Assembly: GCA_947167445.1 (NCBI GenBank)
Contig: CAMVID010000001.1
Span: 124,001-188,000, forward strand
Source: G11 sp947167445
GTDB taxonomy: Bacteria > Bacillota > Clostridia > Lachnospirales > Lachnospiraceae
Direction of reading: 5' to 3'
Length of the DNA: 64,000 nucleotides
Shown: in pieces, positions 42,799-51,466 of the stretch
Position numbering within the stretch: the first letter of the stretch is position 1
Layout: every line of letters starts with the position of its first letter
Notes under the pieces: generated by a model
Told to the model about the DNA's origin: nothing
The model's database searches: none
What the model saw: the letters and a program-made list of their open reading frames with translations, nothing else
Program-made: the position numbers and the translations under genes

Positions 42799-43859
42799 TC
42801 GGCAGAATATGGATCGATTTTGGCAGCCATGCGTCTGTGTGCATCTTCGGATGCTGCATAGTGCTTGGCTGTTGTATTTATGTCGGAATGCCCCAAAACA
42901 TCGGCTACAAGCCTTATATCGCCGGTTTTGTTATAAAGAGCAGTACCGTAAGTGGAACGCATCTTATGAGGCGATATTTTCTTGTTAGAAACCGCAACTT
43001 TGGCGTATTTATCCACCATTTCCTGTATGGAACGTACAGCAAGGCGCTTTTTCCTGTTTGAAAGGAAAAGTGCCTTTTCTTTATCGGATTCAATGTATTT
43101 GGGACGTTCAAACTGGATGTAATCCATTAAAGCGTCCTCAACAACGTCATCAAAGTATAAAATATGTTCCTTATGGCCTTTACGAACGACGCACATGGAC
43201 ATTTCCTTGAAATTTATATCCGATAAATCAAGTCCGACGCACTCGGAAACACGGATTCCGGTACGTAAAAGCAAGGTTAAAATGGCGTAATCACGATATC
43301 TGGTGTTCTGAAGTATTTTTTGTTGCCTGTCAGAGCCCACATCGCAATTTTTAATGGTTGTTAAAAAAGTGTCAACCTCAGATGGAGTTAAACGAATGAT
43401 TACATGGTCGTCATCCTTACGGCTTTGTTTATTGGCGCCAACTGTGGGATCCTTTGTAAGGAAATCATGCTGACATTGATACTTATAAAAGGACCTTAAG
43501 GCAGACATTTTACGGGCAATGCCTGAAATATCATTTTGAAGGTCTTTTTCGCCGATTACGGTTACATCCTTGGCACTTAAATATTTCTGGTATTCATTAA
43601 TGTCCTGGAAGGATAAATTATCGAGAATTTCCGCAGGAATTTCGTTTAAAGCGTAATCCTTTGCAGGAGGGCAGAATTCTTTGAGATATCCTAAGAAAGT
43701 GATCATGTCATAAGCATATGACACAGCCGTGTGTGGATTTCTTTGAACACGTGAGTCCAAAAACTCATAGGTATAAGTCGGAAGAGACTTCTTAAGTTCT
43801 TCAAGCTTAATTCGATAGGAGCGATCTTTTTGTCGATTAAATTCTGAATCCCTGCCCAT
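42795..43859 (-). CDS. Tyrosine recombinase, XerS-like
   Basis: A 354-aa site-specific tyrosine recombinase. N-terminal SAM-like core-binding domain (about residues 10-130) and a C-terminal catalytic domain with Arg in GIRVSE, Lys in RKGHKE, His/Arg in PHKMRSTYG, His in LGHSDINTTAKHY and the nucleophile Tyr in that block. Length and blocks resemble XerS, the single chromosome-dimer resolvase of streptococci and relatives. No att sites or phage genes flank it, so a housekeeping role is more likely than an integrase. ATG at 43859 is chosen because AAAGGA precedes it; in-frame upstream ATGs lie before or inside that site. Confidence 0.82.
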   Translation of the reverse strand: MGRDSEFNRQKDRSYRIKLEELKKSLPTYTYEFLDSRVQRNPHTAVSYAYDMITFLGYLKEFCPPAKDYALNEIPAEILDNLSFQDINEYQKYLSAKDVTVIGEKDLQNDISGIARKMSALRSFYKYQCQHDFLTKDPTVGANKQSRKDDDHVIIRLTPSEVDTFLTTIKNCDVGSDRQQKILQNTRYRDYAILTLLLRTGIRVSECVGLDLSDINFKEMSMCVVRKGHKEHILYFDDVVEDALMDYIQFERPKYIESDKEKALFLSNRKKRLAVRSIQEMVDKYAKVAVSNKKISPHKMRSTYGTALYNKTGDIRLVADVLGHSDINTTAKHYAASEDAHRRMAAKIDPYSAD

Positions 43860-43929
43860 AATCATTAATCCTTTCATTGAGAGTATATAGTCGAGAGTAG
43901 TCTCCAAAAGCCCGTTTTTCGCTACTTTT

Positions 43930-43955
43930 TAGCGTTAAATTGAGATTTAACGCTA
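43930..43955. repeat. Perfect 11-bp inverted repeat in the recombinase leader
   Basis: TAGCGTTAAAT (43930-43940), 4-base loop TGAG, ATTTAACGCTA (43945-43955). On the recombinase strand it falls a few bases after the predicted transcription start. No T tract follows on either strand, so it is not a standard terminator. A further CGCTA at 43920-43924 could compete for the same TAGCG arm. Confidence 0.85.
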
Positions 43956-43967
43956 TTATATAAATCT

Positions 43968-43996
43968 ATAATACACTACTTTTCTGCCTCTTTCAA
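43968..43996 (-). promoter_or_regulatory. Predicted promoter of the recombinase gene
   Basis: On the minus strand TTGAAA (43996-43991), 17-base spacer, TATTAT (43973-43968), partly inside the end of the Nudix gene. A second possible -10, TATAAT, lies at 43960-43955 beside the inverted repeat but lacks a -35. Confidence 0.6.
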
Positions 43997-44569
43997 GCAC
44001 AAATTATCAAAGGCACCCATGGCAAACATGTAGGTTGCAAGCTGCGCTCTCGATGTAAATTCTTCATTTTCCACAAGTTTTAATGCTTCGGATTTGGAAT
44101 ACATATCAGGAACAATCCATTCATTGGCGGATGCGTTTTTGCCGGTTGGTGTTCCTTTGACAACTACAATGGCAATCTGGTTCTTAATATCCGAAAGTGC
44201 AACCGCAGCAAAGGAAGGAGGAAGAATACGCACTACTCTCTTAAGCTCTAGCCCTGATTCCTCCAGAAGTTCCCTTTTAATACAATCTTCTGGAGTTTCA
44301 CCTTTTTCCATTCTTCCTGCGCACAGATTATATATCTGCTTGTTAACTCCCATTCGAAATTCTTTTAAAATCAGCATTTTCTCCAGAGATTCATCAAGGG
44401 CAACAATGGAAACGCCGCTGGATTTTTGGCCGATTTCGGAGGCAGATTCATAGTCGTTATGGCTGATAATCTCGAAAATCTTCTCTTTTCCGTCGTTGTT
44501 AAGGTATTTGAGCTCGTAATTCTTTATGAATTTACCGTCTTTAACTTTCTTAAAATCAATCAGTTTCAT
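43976..44569 (-). CDS. Nudix hydrolase (ADP-ribose pyrophosphatase-like)
   Basis: A 197-aa Nudix protein. The full Nudix box GX5EX7REUXEEXGU is visible as GRMEKGETPEDCIKRELLEESG. The surrounding beta strands (VSIVALDE, KMLILKEFRMG) fit the ADP-ribose/nucleoside-diphosphate-sugar pyrophosphatase branch, but substrate cannot be fixed. A TTG at 44575 also opens the frame; the ATG at 44569 is preferred. It overlaps the RNase E/G gene and ends the long minus-strand transcript. Confidence 0.87.
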   Translation of the reverse strand: MKLIDFKKVKDGKFIKNYELKYLNNDGKEKIFEIISHNDYESASEIGQKSSGVSIVALDESLEKMLILKEFRMGVNKQIYNLCAGRMEKGETPEDCIKRELLEESGLELKRVVRILPPSFAAVALSDIKNQIAIVVVKGTPTGKNASANEWIVPDMYSKSEALKLVENEEFTSRAQLATYMFAMGAFDNLCLKEAEK

Positions 44570-45728
44570 ATCCAAATTGCTCTTTCAGTGTTTTACTAAT
44601 CTTTTTCCTGGTTATTTCAACAAGACCAAGCTTTGTCATATCAACGATTTCGCATTTTACAGGGTCTTTTCTTGCCAGTTCCTTAAGATATCCAATGAAC
44701 TCTTTTTCTTCTTCGTTATCTTTTATATTGATGAAATCAACAACTATAATGCCGGACAAATTGCGAAGAATCAGCTGGTTCATTATTTCATCAGCAGCTT
44801 CCTTGTTTATCTTGGCAATCATTTCACTTTGATTCTTGTTTTTGCCTTCAAATTTGCCCGAATTGACGTCTATTGCTGTCAGGGCTGTGGTTGACTGAAT
44901 AGAAATCCAGCCTCCGGATTTAAGCCAGATTCGACTGCCTAAAGCTTCTGAAATTTTGGAATCAAGTGAATATAATTTGGAAAGGCTTAGTCTCTCATCA
45001 TCATAAAGCCTTACGCTCTTTGTGGGATTTGATTCATTAATAGACTTATATATTTCAGGATTGTCAGTTATGATCTCATCATATTCGCTCTCATATGCGT
45101 CGTTTATAAATTTAATATAATCGTTTTCTTCCTTGAAAAGCAGTGAATAGCAGGTCCTTTTATCCGAGTAAGAGACTATCTCCTCCATTTTCTGCTTAAG
45201 AAAATCATACTCTCTTATAATTTCATCGGAGTCTGTCAGTGAAGCGGAATTTGTTCTTATAATGACACCGAAGGGGGAATTCTGTCTTTCTGTGAAAATT
45301 GCTGTCTCAGACAGGAGATGTTTAAGCGCATGCTTTTCCTTCATGGAAAGCTTACCGGAGAAATTTACACCCGGTTTATTGTACGCAAGAATCAAATATT
45401 TGCCGGGAATGCTTAAAGACAACGTCGCCGTAGGAAGCTTTGACCCCATGGCTTCTCTTACAATCTGTATGGTAATCTCATCTCCCGCTTTAAGATCCTT
45501 TTTCTCATCAAGGCCCAAAAAGCACTTTTTATTGTCCTTGTAATTTACAAAACATGCATTAATGGGCTTGGATACGGAAACAACTTTCCCTTTGTAGATA
45601 TCCATAAGCTCGCTTTCGCCGCAAACCTTTGCCTTTTTAAGCCTGTTTCCCGAGATGAGCAGAGCAAGAAGCGTTTCAGTGTTATTAAATTTATAATTTA
45701 ATACAAGAATCTTTCCGCTTTCATTCAT
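44556..45728 (-). CDS. Ribonuclease E/G family protein, short form
   Basis: Single-strand endoribonuclease of the RNase E/G family. An S1-like subdomain (about residues 40-110, IYKGKVVSVSKPINACFVNY), a 5'-sensor region and the DNase I-like catalytic part with Asp residues in TAIDVNSGKF and VVDFINI are present. The protein ends at residue 390 (KEQFGYETD), just after the EITRKK segment, so the CPxC zinc link that joins subunits in E. coli RNase E/G is missing. It starts by TAATG overlap with the TIGR03936 gene. In Lachnospiraceae it travels with the two radical-SAM-related genes upstream. Confidence 0.88.
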   Translation of the reverse strand: MNESGKILVLNYKFNNTETLLALLISGNRLKKAKVCGESELMDIYKGKVVSVSKPINACFVNYKDNKKCFLGLDEKKDLKAGDEITIQIVREAMGSKLPTATLSLSIPGKYLILAYNKPGVNFSGKLSMKEKHALKHLLSETAIFTERQNSPFGVIIRTNSASLTDSDEIIREYDFLKQKMEEIVSYSDKRTCYSLLFKEENDYIKFINDAYESEYDEIITDNPEIYKSINESNPTKSVRLYDDERLSLSKLYSLDSKISEALGSRIWLKSGGWISIQSTTALTAIDVNSGKFEGKNKNQSEMIAKINKEAADEIMNQLILRNLSGIIVVDFINIKDNEEEKEFIGYLKELARKDPVKCEIVDMTKLGLVEITRKKISKTLKEQFGYETD

Positions 45729-46426
45729 TAAAACTCTTCTCCCACATCCCCCATGGAAATCAAATTGCCTTTATCATCGGCTTCATATGTATCAAGTCTT
45801 AATATGGCAAGAGCATTATCTTTAAGTTTTTCTCCCTTTAAGGCAAGCAAAGATTCAAAAACCTGAACAGGTTTGATGTTTCCTGCACTTGAAGCATTTA
45901 AAAGGAGTTCAAATGAGCCGTCATTATCAGCCTTAAACTCATAAATGCCGGGTTTAATATCAACTTCCCTCTCTCCCGCTTTACCTTCTTTGGTAATTAA
46001 GATTTCATCTGAGGCAAGATACTCATCAATTAAAGAAGCCACATCTGATGTAGGATTCTTCCCTTCTTTAAAGCTTACTTTATATCTTGCGCCCTGAACT
46101 GAGGCCATGGCATTTTTCTTGGCATCATCAAGTTTTTTTATCTGTAAAATCTTTAATTCGGGTATACTTACGCTGTTTAATCTCCGGACGGCCTCTCTTG
46201 AGGTCATATACATGCTGTTAACTTCAATATCAACGTACTCTCCTATACTTTCAACGCCAACACCCAGGGGTTGTGCAAAAGCCATAATCTGGTGAGGATT
46301 AAATCCTTGAGAATACTTTAAATCAAGTTTGGCACGTCTGTTTAATTTCTGGAAAAAGCGCATCAAATCCAAGTGGCCGGTATATTTGATGTCGCCGGTT
46401 TTACTGAACTTTATTCTTAGCTTCAA
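45728..46426 (-). CDS. TIGR03936 / DUF2344 family protein
   Basis: A 232-aa protein of the radical-SAM-linked TIGR03936 (DUF2344) family. The start LRIKFSKTGDIKYTGHLD and YSQGFNPHQIMAFAQPLG are the recognisable blocks. Function is unknown; it is nearly always next to a TIGR03960 radical SAM gene, as here. A TTG at 46426 has GGAGG 8 bases upstream and gives the family N-terminus; an earlier ATG at 46444 lies before that site. It overlaps the radical SAM gene by 26 bases. Confidence 0.85.
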   Translation of the reverse strand: MKLRIKFSKTGDIKYTGHLDLMRFFQKLNRRAKLDLKYSQGFNPHQIMAFAQPLGVGVESIGEYVDIEVNSMYMTSREAVRRLNSVSIPELKILQIKKLDDAKKNAMASVQGARYKVSFKEGKNPTSDVASLIDEYLASDEILITKEGKAGEREVDIKPGIYEFKADNDGSFELLLNASSAGNIKPVQVFESLLALKGEKLKDNALAILRLDTYEADDKGNLISMGDVGEEF

Positions 46427-48275
46427 AACATATACCTCCACCAAATTTAGCGGCTCCGCATCCCTGACACTGCACTTTACAGTTGGGGCTTACAACACCC
46501 TCTGCAGCTTTATGCCACTCTCTTAAAAGGAATTCTTTATTTACACCGCAGTCAAGGAAATCCCAGGGGAATAACTCATCGTCCGCCCTTTTCCTTGTTG
46601 TATAGAAATCAATGTCGATTCCGCATTCTTTAAAGGTCTCAAGCCAGGTGTCGTAGTTAAAGTACTCAGACCAGGCATCGAATATACAACCCTTTTTATA
46701 GGCGGCAAGAATAGCTTTACCAAGCTTTCTGTCACCTCTTGCAAAAACTCCTTCAAGTACGGTGACGTCAGCTTCATGCCAGTTATATTTAATGCTCTTT
46801 TGGTTAAGCTGGCTGGCAATGCCCATTCTTGTTTTGTAAGCCTTATCAAGGAACTCTTCCTTTGTGCACATGGGTGCCCACTGAAATGCTGTAAAAGGCT
46901 TGGGTACAAAGAAACTTGTGCTTGATACTATCTGAACCTTGCCGTTAACTCTCTCTTCCTTTGGAACGGTTTCAAAGAAAACCTTGGCAATTTCATTGGA
47001 CAGTTTGCCAATACCTTCGATATCCTCGTCTGTCTCAAAGGGCTGACCAAGCATGAAATAAAGCTTAACCCTTGTCCAGCCGCCCTTAAAGGCCATACGG
47101 GCTCCTTCAAGAATGACTTCCTCGGTCAATCCTTTATTTATAACATTTCTGAGCCTTTGGCTTCCTGCTTCGGGAGCAAAGGTAAGGGAGCTTTTCTTAA
47201 TGTCCTGAACCTTGCTCATAACATCAAGAGAAAATGCGTCTATTCTAAGGGAAGGCAGTGAAATATTAACTTTCCTTTCCTTGCATTCATTGATAAGGAA
47301 ATCCACTAGTTCAGGCAATGCCTGGTAATCTGAAGAACTTAAGGAGCTCAAGGATATCTCCTCTTCTCCCGTGTATTCCATAAGCTCTATGGCTTCCCTC
47401 TTTAATGTTTCTATGTTCTTCTCTCTTACAGGGCGATATAGCTGTCCCGCCTGGCAAAAACGACAGCCTCTTATACATCCGCGCTGGATTTCAAGAACCA
47501 TTCGCTCCTGGGTTGCCCTCATAAAAGGAACCAGCTGCTTTGTGGGATAAGGAGCCTTATCAAAATCAAGAACGATTTCTTTCACTATTTTACGTGGCAG
47601 AGTTTCGTCCATGGGAACAAAGTCCTTTAAGGTTCCGTCCTCGTTATAGTAAGGGGTATAAAACTTAGGAACGTACATACCCGGAATATGGGCTGCTTCG
47701 TAGAGGAATTCGTCTCTTGATCTGCCTTCCTTTTTAAACCTCTTATAAAGGTCCATAAGCTCTTTATATCTGGTTTCTCCTTCGCCTATATAGAACATGT
47801 CAAAAAAATCCGCTATAGGCTCAGGATTATAGGAACAGGGACCTCCGCCGATAACAATTGGGTCTCCGTCCTTCCTTTCGTCTGTGGTTAAAGGAATACC
47901 GGACAAATCAAGAATCTGAAGAATATTGGTATAACACATCTCATACTGAAGTGTTATTCCAAGAAAATCAAAGTTCTTAATGGGGTCCTGGCTCTCTAAC
48001 GCAAAAAGAGGGATGTGTTCCTCCCTCATAATTTTGTCCAGATCAGGCCATGGAGAATAGGTTCTTTCACACCATACTCCATCCATTCTGTTAAACATAT
48101 CATATAAAATCTGAATTCCCAAATGAGACATGCCTATCTCATAAACATCAGGGAAACACATACAAAACCGCACGTCAACATCGGCCTTGTCCTTGATTAC
48201 GGCATTGTATTCGTGACCGATATAACGTGCAGGTTTGTCAATTCGCATTAATATATCATCGGATAATGCAAGCAT
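46401..48275 (-). CDS. TIGR03960 family B12-binding-domain/radical SAM protein
   Basis: A 624-aa radical SAM enzyme. The N-terminal region (about 30-180, with CFPDVYEIGMSHLG) resembles a B12-binding-like domain; the cluster motif CIRGCRFCQAG (CxxxCxxC) lies at about residues 266-276; a cysteine-containing tail (CQGCGAAKFGGGICF) closes the protein. TIGR03960 proteins are conserved in Clostridia with TIGR03936 and RNase E/G. The substrate is unknown; a link to RNA or ribosome maturation is only suggested by neighbours. GGAG precedes the ATG, 8 bases after the his genes. Confidence 0.9.
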   Translation of the reverse strand: MLALSDDILMRIDKPARYIGHEYNAVIKDKADVDVRFCMCFPDVYEIGMSHLGIQILYDMFNRMDGVWCERTYSPWPDLDKIMREEHIPLFALESQDPIKNFDFLGITLQYEMCYTNILQILDLSGIPLTTDERKDGDPIVIGGGPCSYNPEPIADFFDMFYIGEGETRYKELMDLYKRFKKEGRSRDEFLYEAAHIPGMYVPKFYTPYYNEDGTLKDFVPMDETLPRKIVKEIVLDFDKAPYPTKQLVPFMRATQERMVLEIQRGCIRGCRFCQAGQLYRPVREKNIETLKREAIELMEYTGEEEISLSSLSSSDYQALPELVDFLINECKERKVNISLPSLRIDAFSLDVMSKVQDIKKSSLTFAPEAGSQRLRNVINKGLTEEVILEGARMAFKGGWTRVKLYFMLGQPFETDEDIEGIGKLSNEIAKVFFETVPKEERVNGKVQIVSSTSFFVPKPFTAFQWAPMCTKEEFLDKAYKTRMGIASQLNQKSIKYNWHEADVTVLEGVFARGDRKLGKAILAAYKKGCIFDAWSEYFNYDTWLETFKECGIDIDFYTTRKRADDELFPWDFLDCGVNKEFLLREWHKAAEGVVSPNCKVQCQGCGAAKFGGGICFEAKNKVQ

Positions 48276-48283
48276 ATAAACTC

Positions 48284-49579
48284 CTATCTCTTTGCAAGAT
48301 CCTCCATGATTTCCTGCCAGGTAACGCCCTTTTCTTCCATAAGGACCATAATGTGATAAAGGAAATCGGAGATTTCATACTTGATTTCTTCGGGATTGGG
48401 GTTCTTGGCGGCAATAACAATTTCAGTCGCCTCTTCACCAACCTTCTTTAATATTTTATCAATTCCTTTATCAAAAAGATAGTTAGTATAGCTTCCTTCT
48501 TTAGGATTTTTCTTTCTGTCGGCAATTACGGCGGAAACATCCATAAGAACATTCAAAGGATTCTTCTCGTTTTCGTCATAATCACTCTTCTTTACAATTT
48601 CATTGAAAAAACAGCTGTATGCTCCTGTGTGGCAGGCCACTCCAACCTGGTACACCTTTGCAAGAATGGTATCCATATCGCAGTCGGCAGTAAGCTTTTT
48701 AACATACTGATAATGTCCGGAAGTCTCGCCTTTAACCCATCTTTCCTGTCTGCTTCTGGAATAATAGGTCATTTTGCCGGTTTTTAGGGTGTAGTTAAAA
48801 GCGTCCTCATCCATGTATGCAAGCATAAGAACCGCATCCGTTTTGTAATCCTGAACAATAACGGGGACAAGGCCCTGGGGATCTTTTTTGAACTCTTCCC
48901 ATTTATAAGGAGATTCAAGTATTCCCACGCTTATGCCCTGCTCTTTAAGCAATTCTTTAAGAGACAGAATCTCTTTTATATTGTCATTTATGGCGTTTCC
49001 GGTTACACCGTAGATATTTTCATAACCGAAAATCTCAATGAGCTTATTAAGAGCAATTTCTTTTACCGAAACAATTGCGGGAAGATTGGTTATTGCCTCT
49101 GCTTCCTTGATAATATGAGGGTTCATAAGAATTATTTCGGAAACATATTCTTCAAGGAGTGCCTTGTTAAATTCAATGGTTTTGGCATTGTCAACTGAAG
49201 CAAGGATTTTGTCCTTTCCGAATTTGTCGGAGACTTCCTTGGTAATGGATATATCCTCATCCTTCTCATAGTCAAGCACCGCTCTCTTGCAGCCTGCATA
49301 GAGAAGCTTCTTAATGTCTTCCATTCTCTTGACATTTCCCGCTCCGATAACGGGAATTTCAACCTTTGAGCAAATCTCCTTTATAATGAGCAAAGCCTTT
49401 TCGTGAGATTCGTCATCATAGGACATGTCAAAGATAAGAAGTTCGTCAACATTTCCGTCATTGTACTGATCTGCAAGTCTTAAAGGATCCGTTTCGACGA
49501 TTGTCATATCATCAAGGCCCTTTACAGCATGCTCGTTATATAAATAAATACATGAAACAAATCTTTTTGTTCCTGTCAT
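48284..49579 (-). CDS. hisIE: HisIE bifunctional enzyme fused to an N-terminal HisA/HisF-like barrel
   Basis: A 431-aa three-part protein. Residues about 1-215 look like a HisA/HisF (beta-alpha)8 barrel (KRFVSC start, DELLIFD, IPVIGAG). Residues about 222-335 are HisI, phosphoribosyl-AMP cyclohydrolase, with DCDMD metal ligands and VACHTGAYSCFF. Residues about 340-431 are HisE, phosphoribosyl-ATP pyrophosphatase, with KKVGEEATEIVIAAKN and DFLYH. HisI and HisE look active and catalyse steps 3 and 2 of histidine synthesis. The barrel has lost the catalytic-Asp position of HisF (CLDV becomes CIYL) and the GGG phosphate loop (GAGNV). Last his gene of the operon. Confidence 0.9.
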   Translation of the reverse strand: MTGTKRFVSCIYLYNEHAVKGLDDMTIVETDPLRLADQYNDGNVDELLIFDMSYDDESHEKALLIIKEICSKVEIPVIGAGNVKRMEDIKKLLYAGCKRAVLDYEKDEDISITKEVSDKFGKDKILASVDNAKTIEFNKALLEEYVSEIILMNPHIIKEAEAITNLPAIVSVKEIALNKLIEIFGYENIYGVTGNAINDNIKEILSLKELLKEQGISVGILESPYKWEEFKKDPQGLVPVIVQDYKTDAVLMLAYMDEDAFNYTLKTGKMTYYSRSRQERWVKGETSGHYQYVKKLTADCDMDTILAKVYQVGVACHTGAYSCFFNEIVKKSDYDENEKNPLNVLMDVSAVIADRKKNPKEGSYTNYLFDKGIDKILKKVGEEATEIVIAAKNPNPEEIKYEISDFLYHIMVLMEEKGVTWQEIMEDLAKR

Positions 49580-49581
49580 TC

Positions 49582-50166
49582 CTATAAAACTCCTTTTGTG
49601 CTTAATACATCTTTGATTCGCTCATCGTAACCCGTAGCCTGATCCAAAGCCTTGGCAAAGGCCTTAAATGCAGCTTCTGCTATGTGATGAGAATTAACGC
49701 CCGAAAGCTGTCTTATGTGTATGTTCATCATTGCGGAATATGATAAAGCATAGAAAAACTCTCTTACAAGCTCCGTATCCATCTCTCCGCATTTTTCTGT
49801 GGGAAATTCCAGGTCATATTCAAAATATGGTCTGCCGCATAAATCAATTGCGCAAAGGATCAAAGCGTCATCCATGGGAAGAATGAAGTTTCCGTATCTT
49901 TTGATCCCGGCCTTGTCTCCAATGGCTTCCTTAATGGCATTTCCAAGAACAATTCCACAGTCTTCAACTGTATGGTGTCCGTCCACATTAAGATCACCCT
50001 TGCATTTAAGAGTCAGATCAAACAAACCGTGACGGGTAAACCCTTCAAGCATGTGATCAAAAAAGCCGATGCCTGTAGAAATATCGCCTATACCTGTTCC
50101 GTCCAGGTTAAGCTTAACTTCAATATCAGTCTCTTTGGTCTTTCTGTTAATCTTAGCTTCTCTCAT
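49582..50166 (-). CDS. hisB: Imidazoleglycerol-phosphate dehydratase
   Basis: Dehydrates IGP to imidazole-acetol phosphate; Mn-dependent. Metal-binding motifs DGHHTVEDC and SHHIAEAAFKA are intact. 194 aa, the monofunctional form without a phosphatase domain. Upstream frame-open sequence is ignored because AGGAGG directly precedes the ATG at 50166. Two bases before the HisIE gene. Confidence 0.96.
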   Translation of the reverse strand: MREAKINRKTKETDIEVKLNLDGTGIGDISTGIGFFDHMLEGFTRHGLFDLTLKCKGDLNVDGHHTVEDCGIVLGNAIKEAIGDKAGIKRYGNFILPMDDALILCAIDLCGRPYFEYDLEFPTEKCGEMDTELVREFFYALSYSAMMNIHIRQLSGVNSHHIAEAAFKAFAKALDQATGYDERIKDVLSTKGVL

Positions 50167-50176
50167 AAGTCCTCCT

Positions 50177-51466
50177 CTATCTGAATCGAACATTTATTGA
50201 ATTGGCGTGTGCCGTTAAACCTTCCTGCTTAGCAAATAATTCAATATCCTCATGTACAGCCTTTAATGCTTCCCTTGAATATGAGATTATGCTGCTTTTT
50301 TTGATAAAATCATCAACTCCCAAGGGTGAGAAGAATTTTGCGGTGCCGTTGGTGGGCAAAATGTGGTTGGGACCGGCAAAATAATCTCCGAGAGGCTCTG
50401 ATGAATACTCACCTAAGAATATTGCACCTGCATTCTTGATTCTCGGAAGTATGTCAAAGGGATTTGATGTCAAAATCTCCAGATGCTCAGAAGCAATCTC
50501 ATTAACGGCATCGATGGCACTTGCCATATCTTTTGCAACCAAAGCATAACCGTAATTACTCAGAGATTCTTCTATTATCTCTTTTCGTTCAAGGGTTGCG
50601 GTAAACTTATCAATTTCTTTAGAAACCTTCTCTGCCATTTCCTTTGATGTGGTGACAAGGATTGCAGAAGCCAGCTTATCGTGTTCTGCCTGGCTAAGTA
50701 AATCTGCAGCCACATATTCGGGATTTGCGGTTTCATCACAAAGTACCATAACTTCGCTGGGGCCTGCTATTGAATCGATGGAAACGTATCCGAATACGCT
50801 TCTCTTTGCCAAAGCCACAAAAATATTTCCGGGGCCTGTAATCTTATAAACCTTGGGAATGCTCTTTGTGCCAAAAGCCATGGCTGCAATAGCCTGGGCA
50901 CCGCCTGCCTTAAACACTCTGTCAACGCCTGCAATATCAGCAGCAACCAATGTTGCCGGATTCATCTCACCGTCCTTGTTTGGAGGTGTAAGCATAATAA
51001 TTTCTTCAACTCCTGCAACTTTTGCGGGGATTATATTCATAAGAACACTTGAGGGATACGCCGCCGTTCCGCCGGGCACATAAACTCCCGCCTTTTCAAT
51101 TGCGGTAATCTTCTGACCGAGAATTACTCCGTCTTCTCTTGTGTTAATCCATGAATTTCTCTTCTGAAGTTCATGATAGCTTCTTATGTTTGAGGCAGCT
51201 TTCTTTAGTACTTCAATAAGTTTGTCGTCAAGTTTCTTATAGGCATCTTCGATTTCGGCTTTGGTTACTTCAACATTGCTTTCATCGATTTTGCATTTGT
51301 CAAACTTAAGGGTGTACTCAAATAATGCTTCATCACCCCTTACTCTTACATCGTTTACAATTCCTTCAACAACATCTTCATATTCCTTATAGTTGTTGGG
51401 ACTTCTTTTTAACAAATCGTTTAAAAGAGAACTTTTGGTTTTCTCATTTAATTCAAGAATTCTCAT
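50177..51466 (-). CDS. hisD: Histidinol dehydrogenase
   Basis: Zn-dependent, NAD-linked enzyme for the last two steps to L-histidine. Visible: GTAAYPSSVLMN, the GPSEVMVL loop, LLSQAEHD (zinc-ligand Gln/His) and the C-terminal GPNHILPTNGTAKFFSPL. 429 aa. The ATG at 51466 has AAAGGA 5 bases upstream and overlaps hisG by ATGA; longer frames are rejected. Confidence 0.96.
   Translation of the reverse strand: MRILELNEKTKSSLLNDLLKRSPNNYKEYEDVVEGIVNDVRVRGDEALFEYTLKFDKCKIDESNVEVTKAEIEDAYKKLDDKLIEVLKKAASNIRSYHELQKRNSWINTREDGVILGQKITAIEKAGVYVPGGTAAYPSSVLMNIIPAKVAGVEEIIMLTPPNKDGEMNPATLVAADIAGVDRVFKAGGAQAIAAMAFGTKSIPKVYKITGPGNIFVALAKRSVFGYVSIDSIAGPSEVMVLCDETANPEYVAADLLSQAEHDKLASAILVTTSKEMAEKVSKEIDKFTATLERKEIIEESLSNYGYALVAKDMASAIDAVNEIASEHLEILTSNPFDILPRIKNAGAIFLGEYSSEPLGDYFAGPNHILPTNGTAKFFSPLGVDDFIKKSSIISYSREALKAVHEDIELFAKQEGLTAHANSINVRFR

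Noticed and set aside
42795..43859. Recombinase as an integrase of a mobile element.
   Set aside because: No direct repeats, tRNA target, phage or conjugation genes nearby; flanks are housekeeping genes and the protein resembles XerS.
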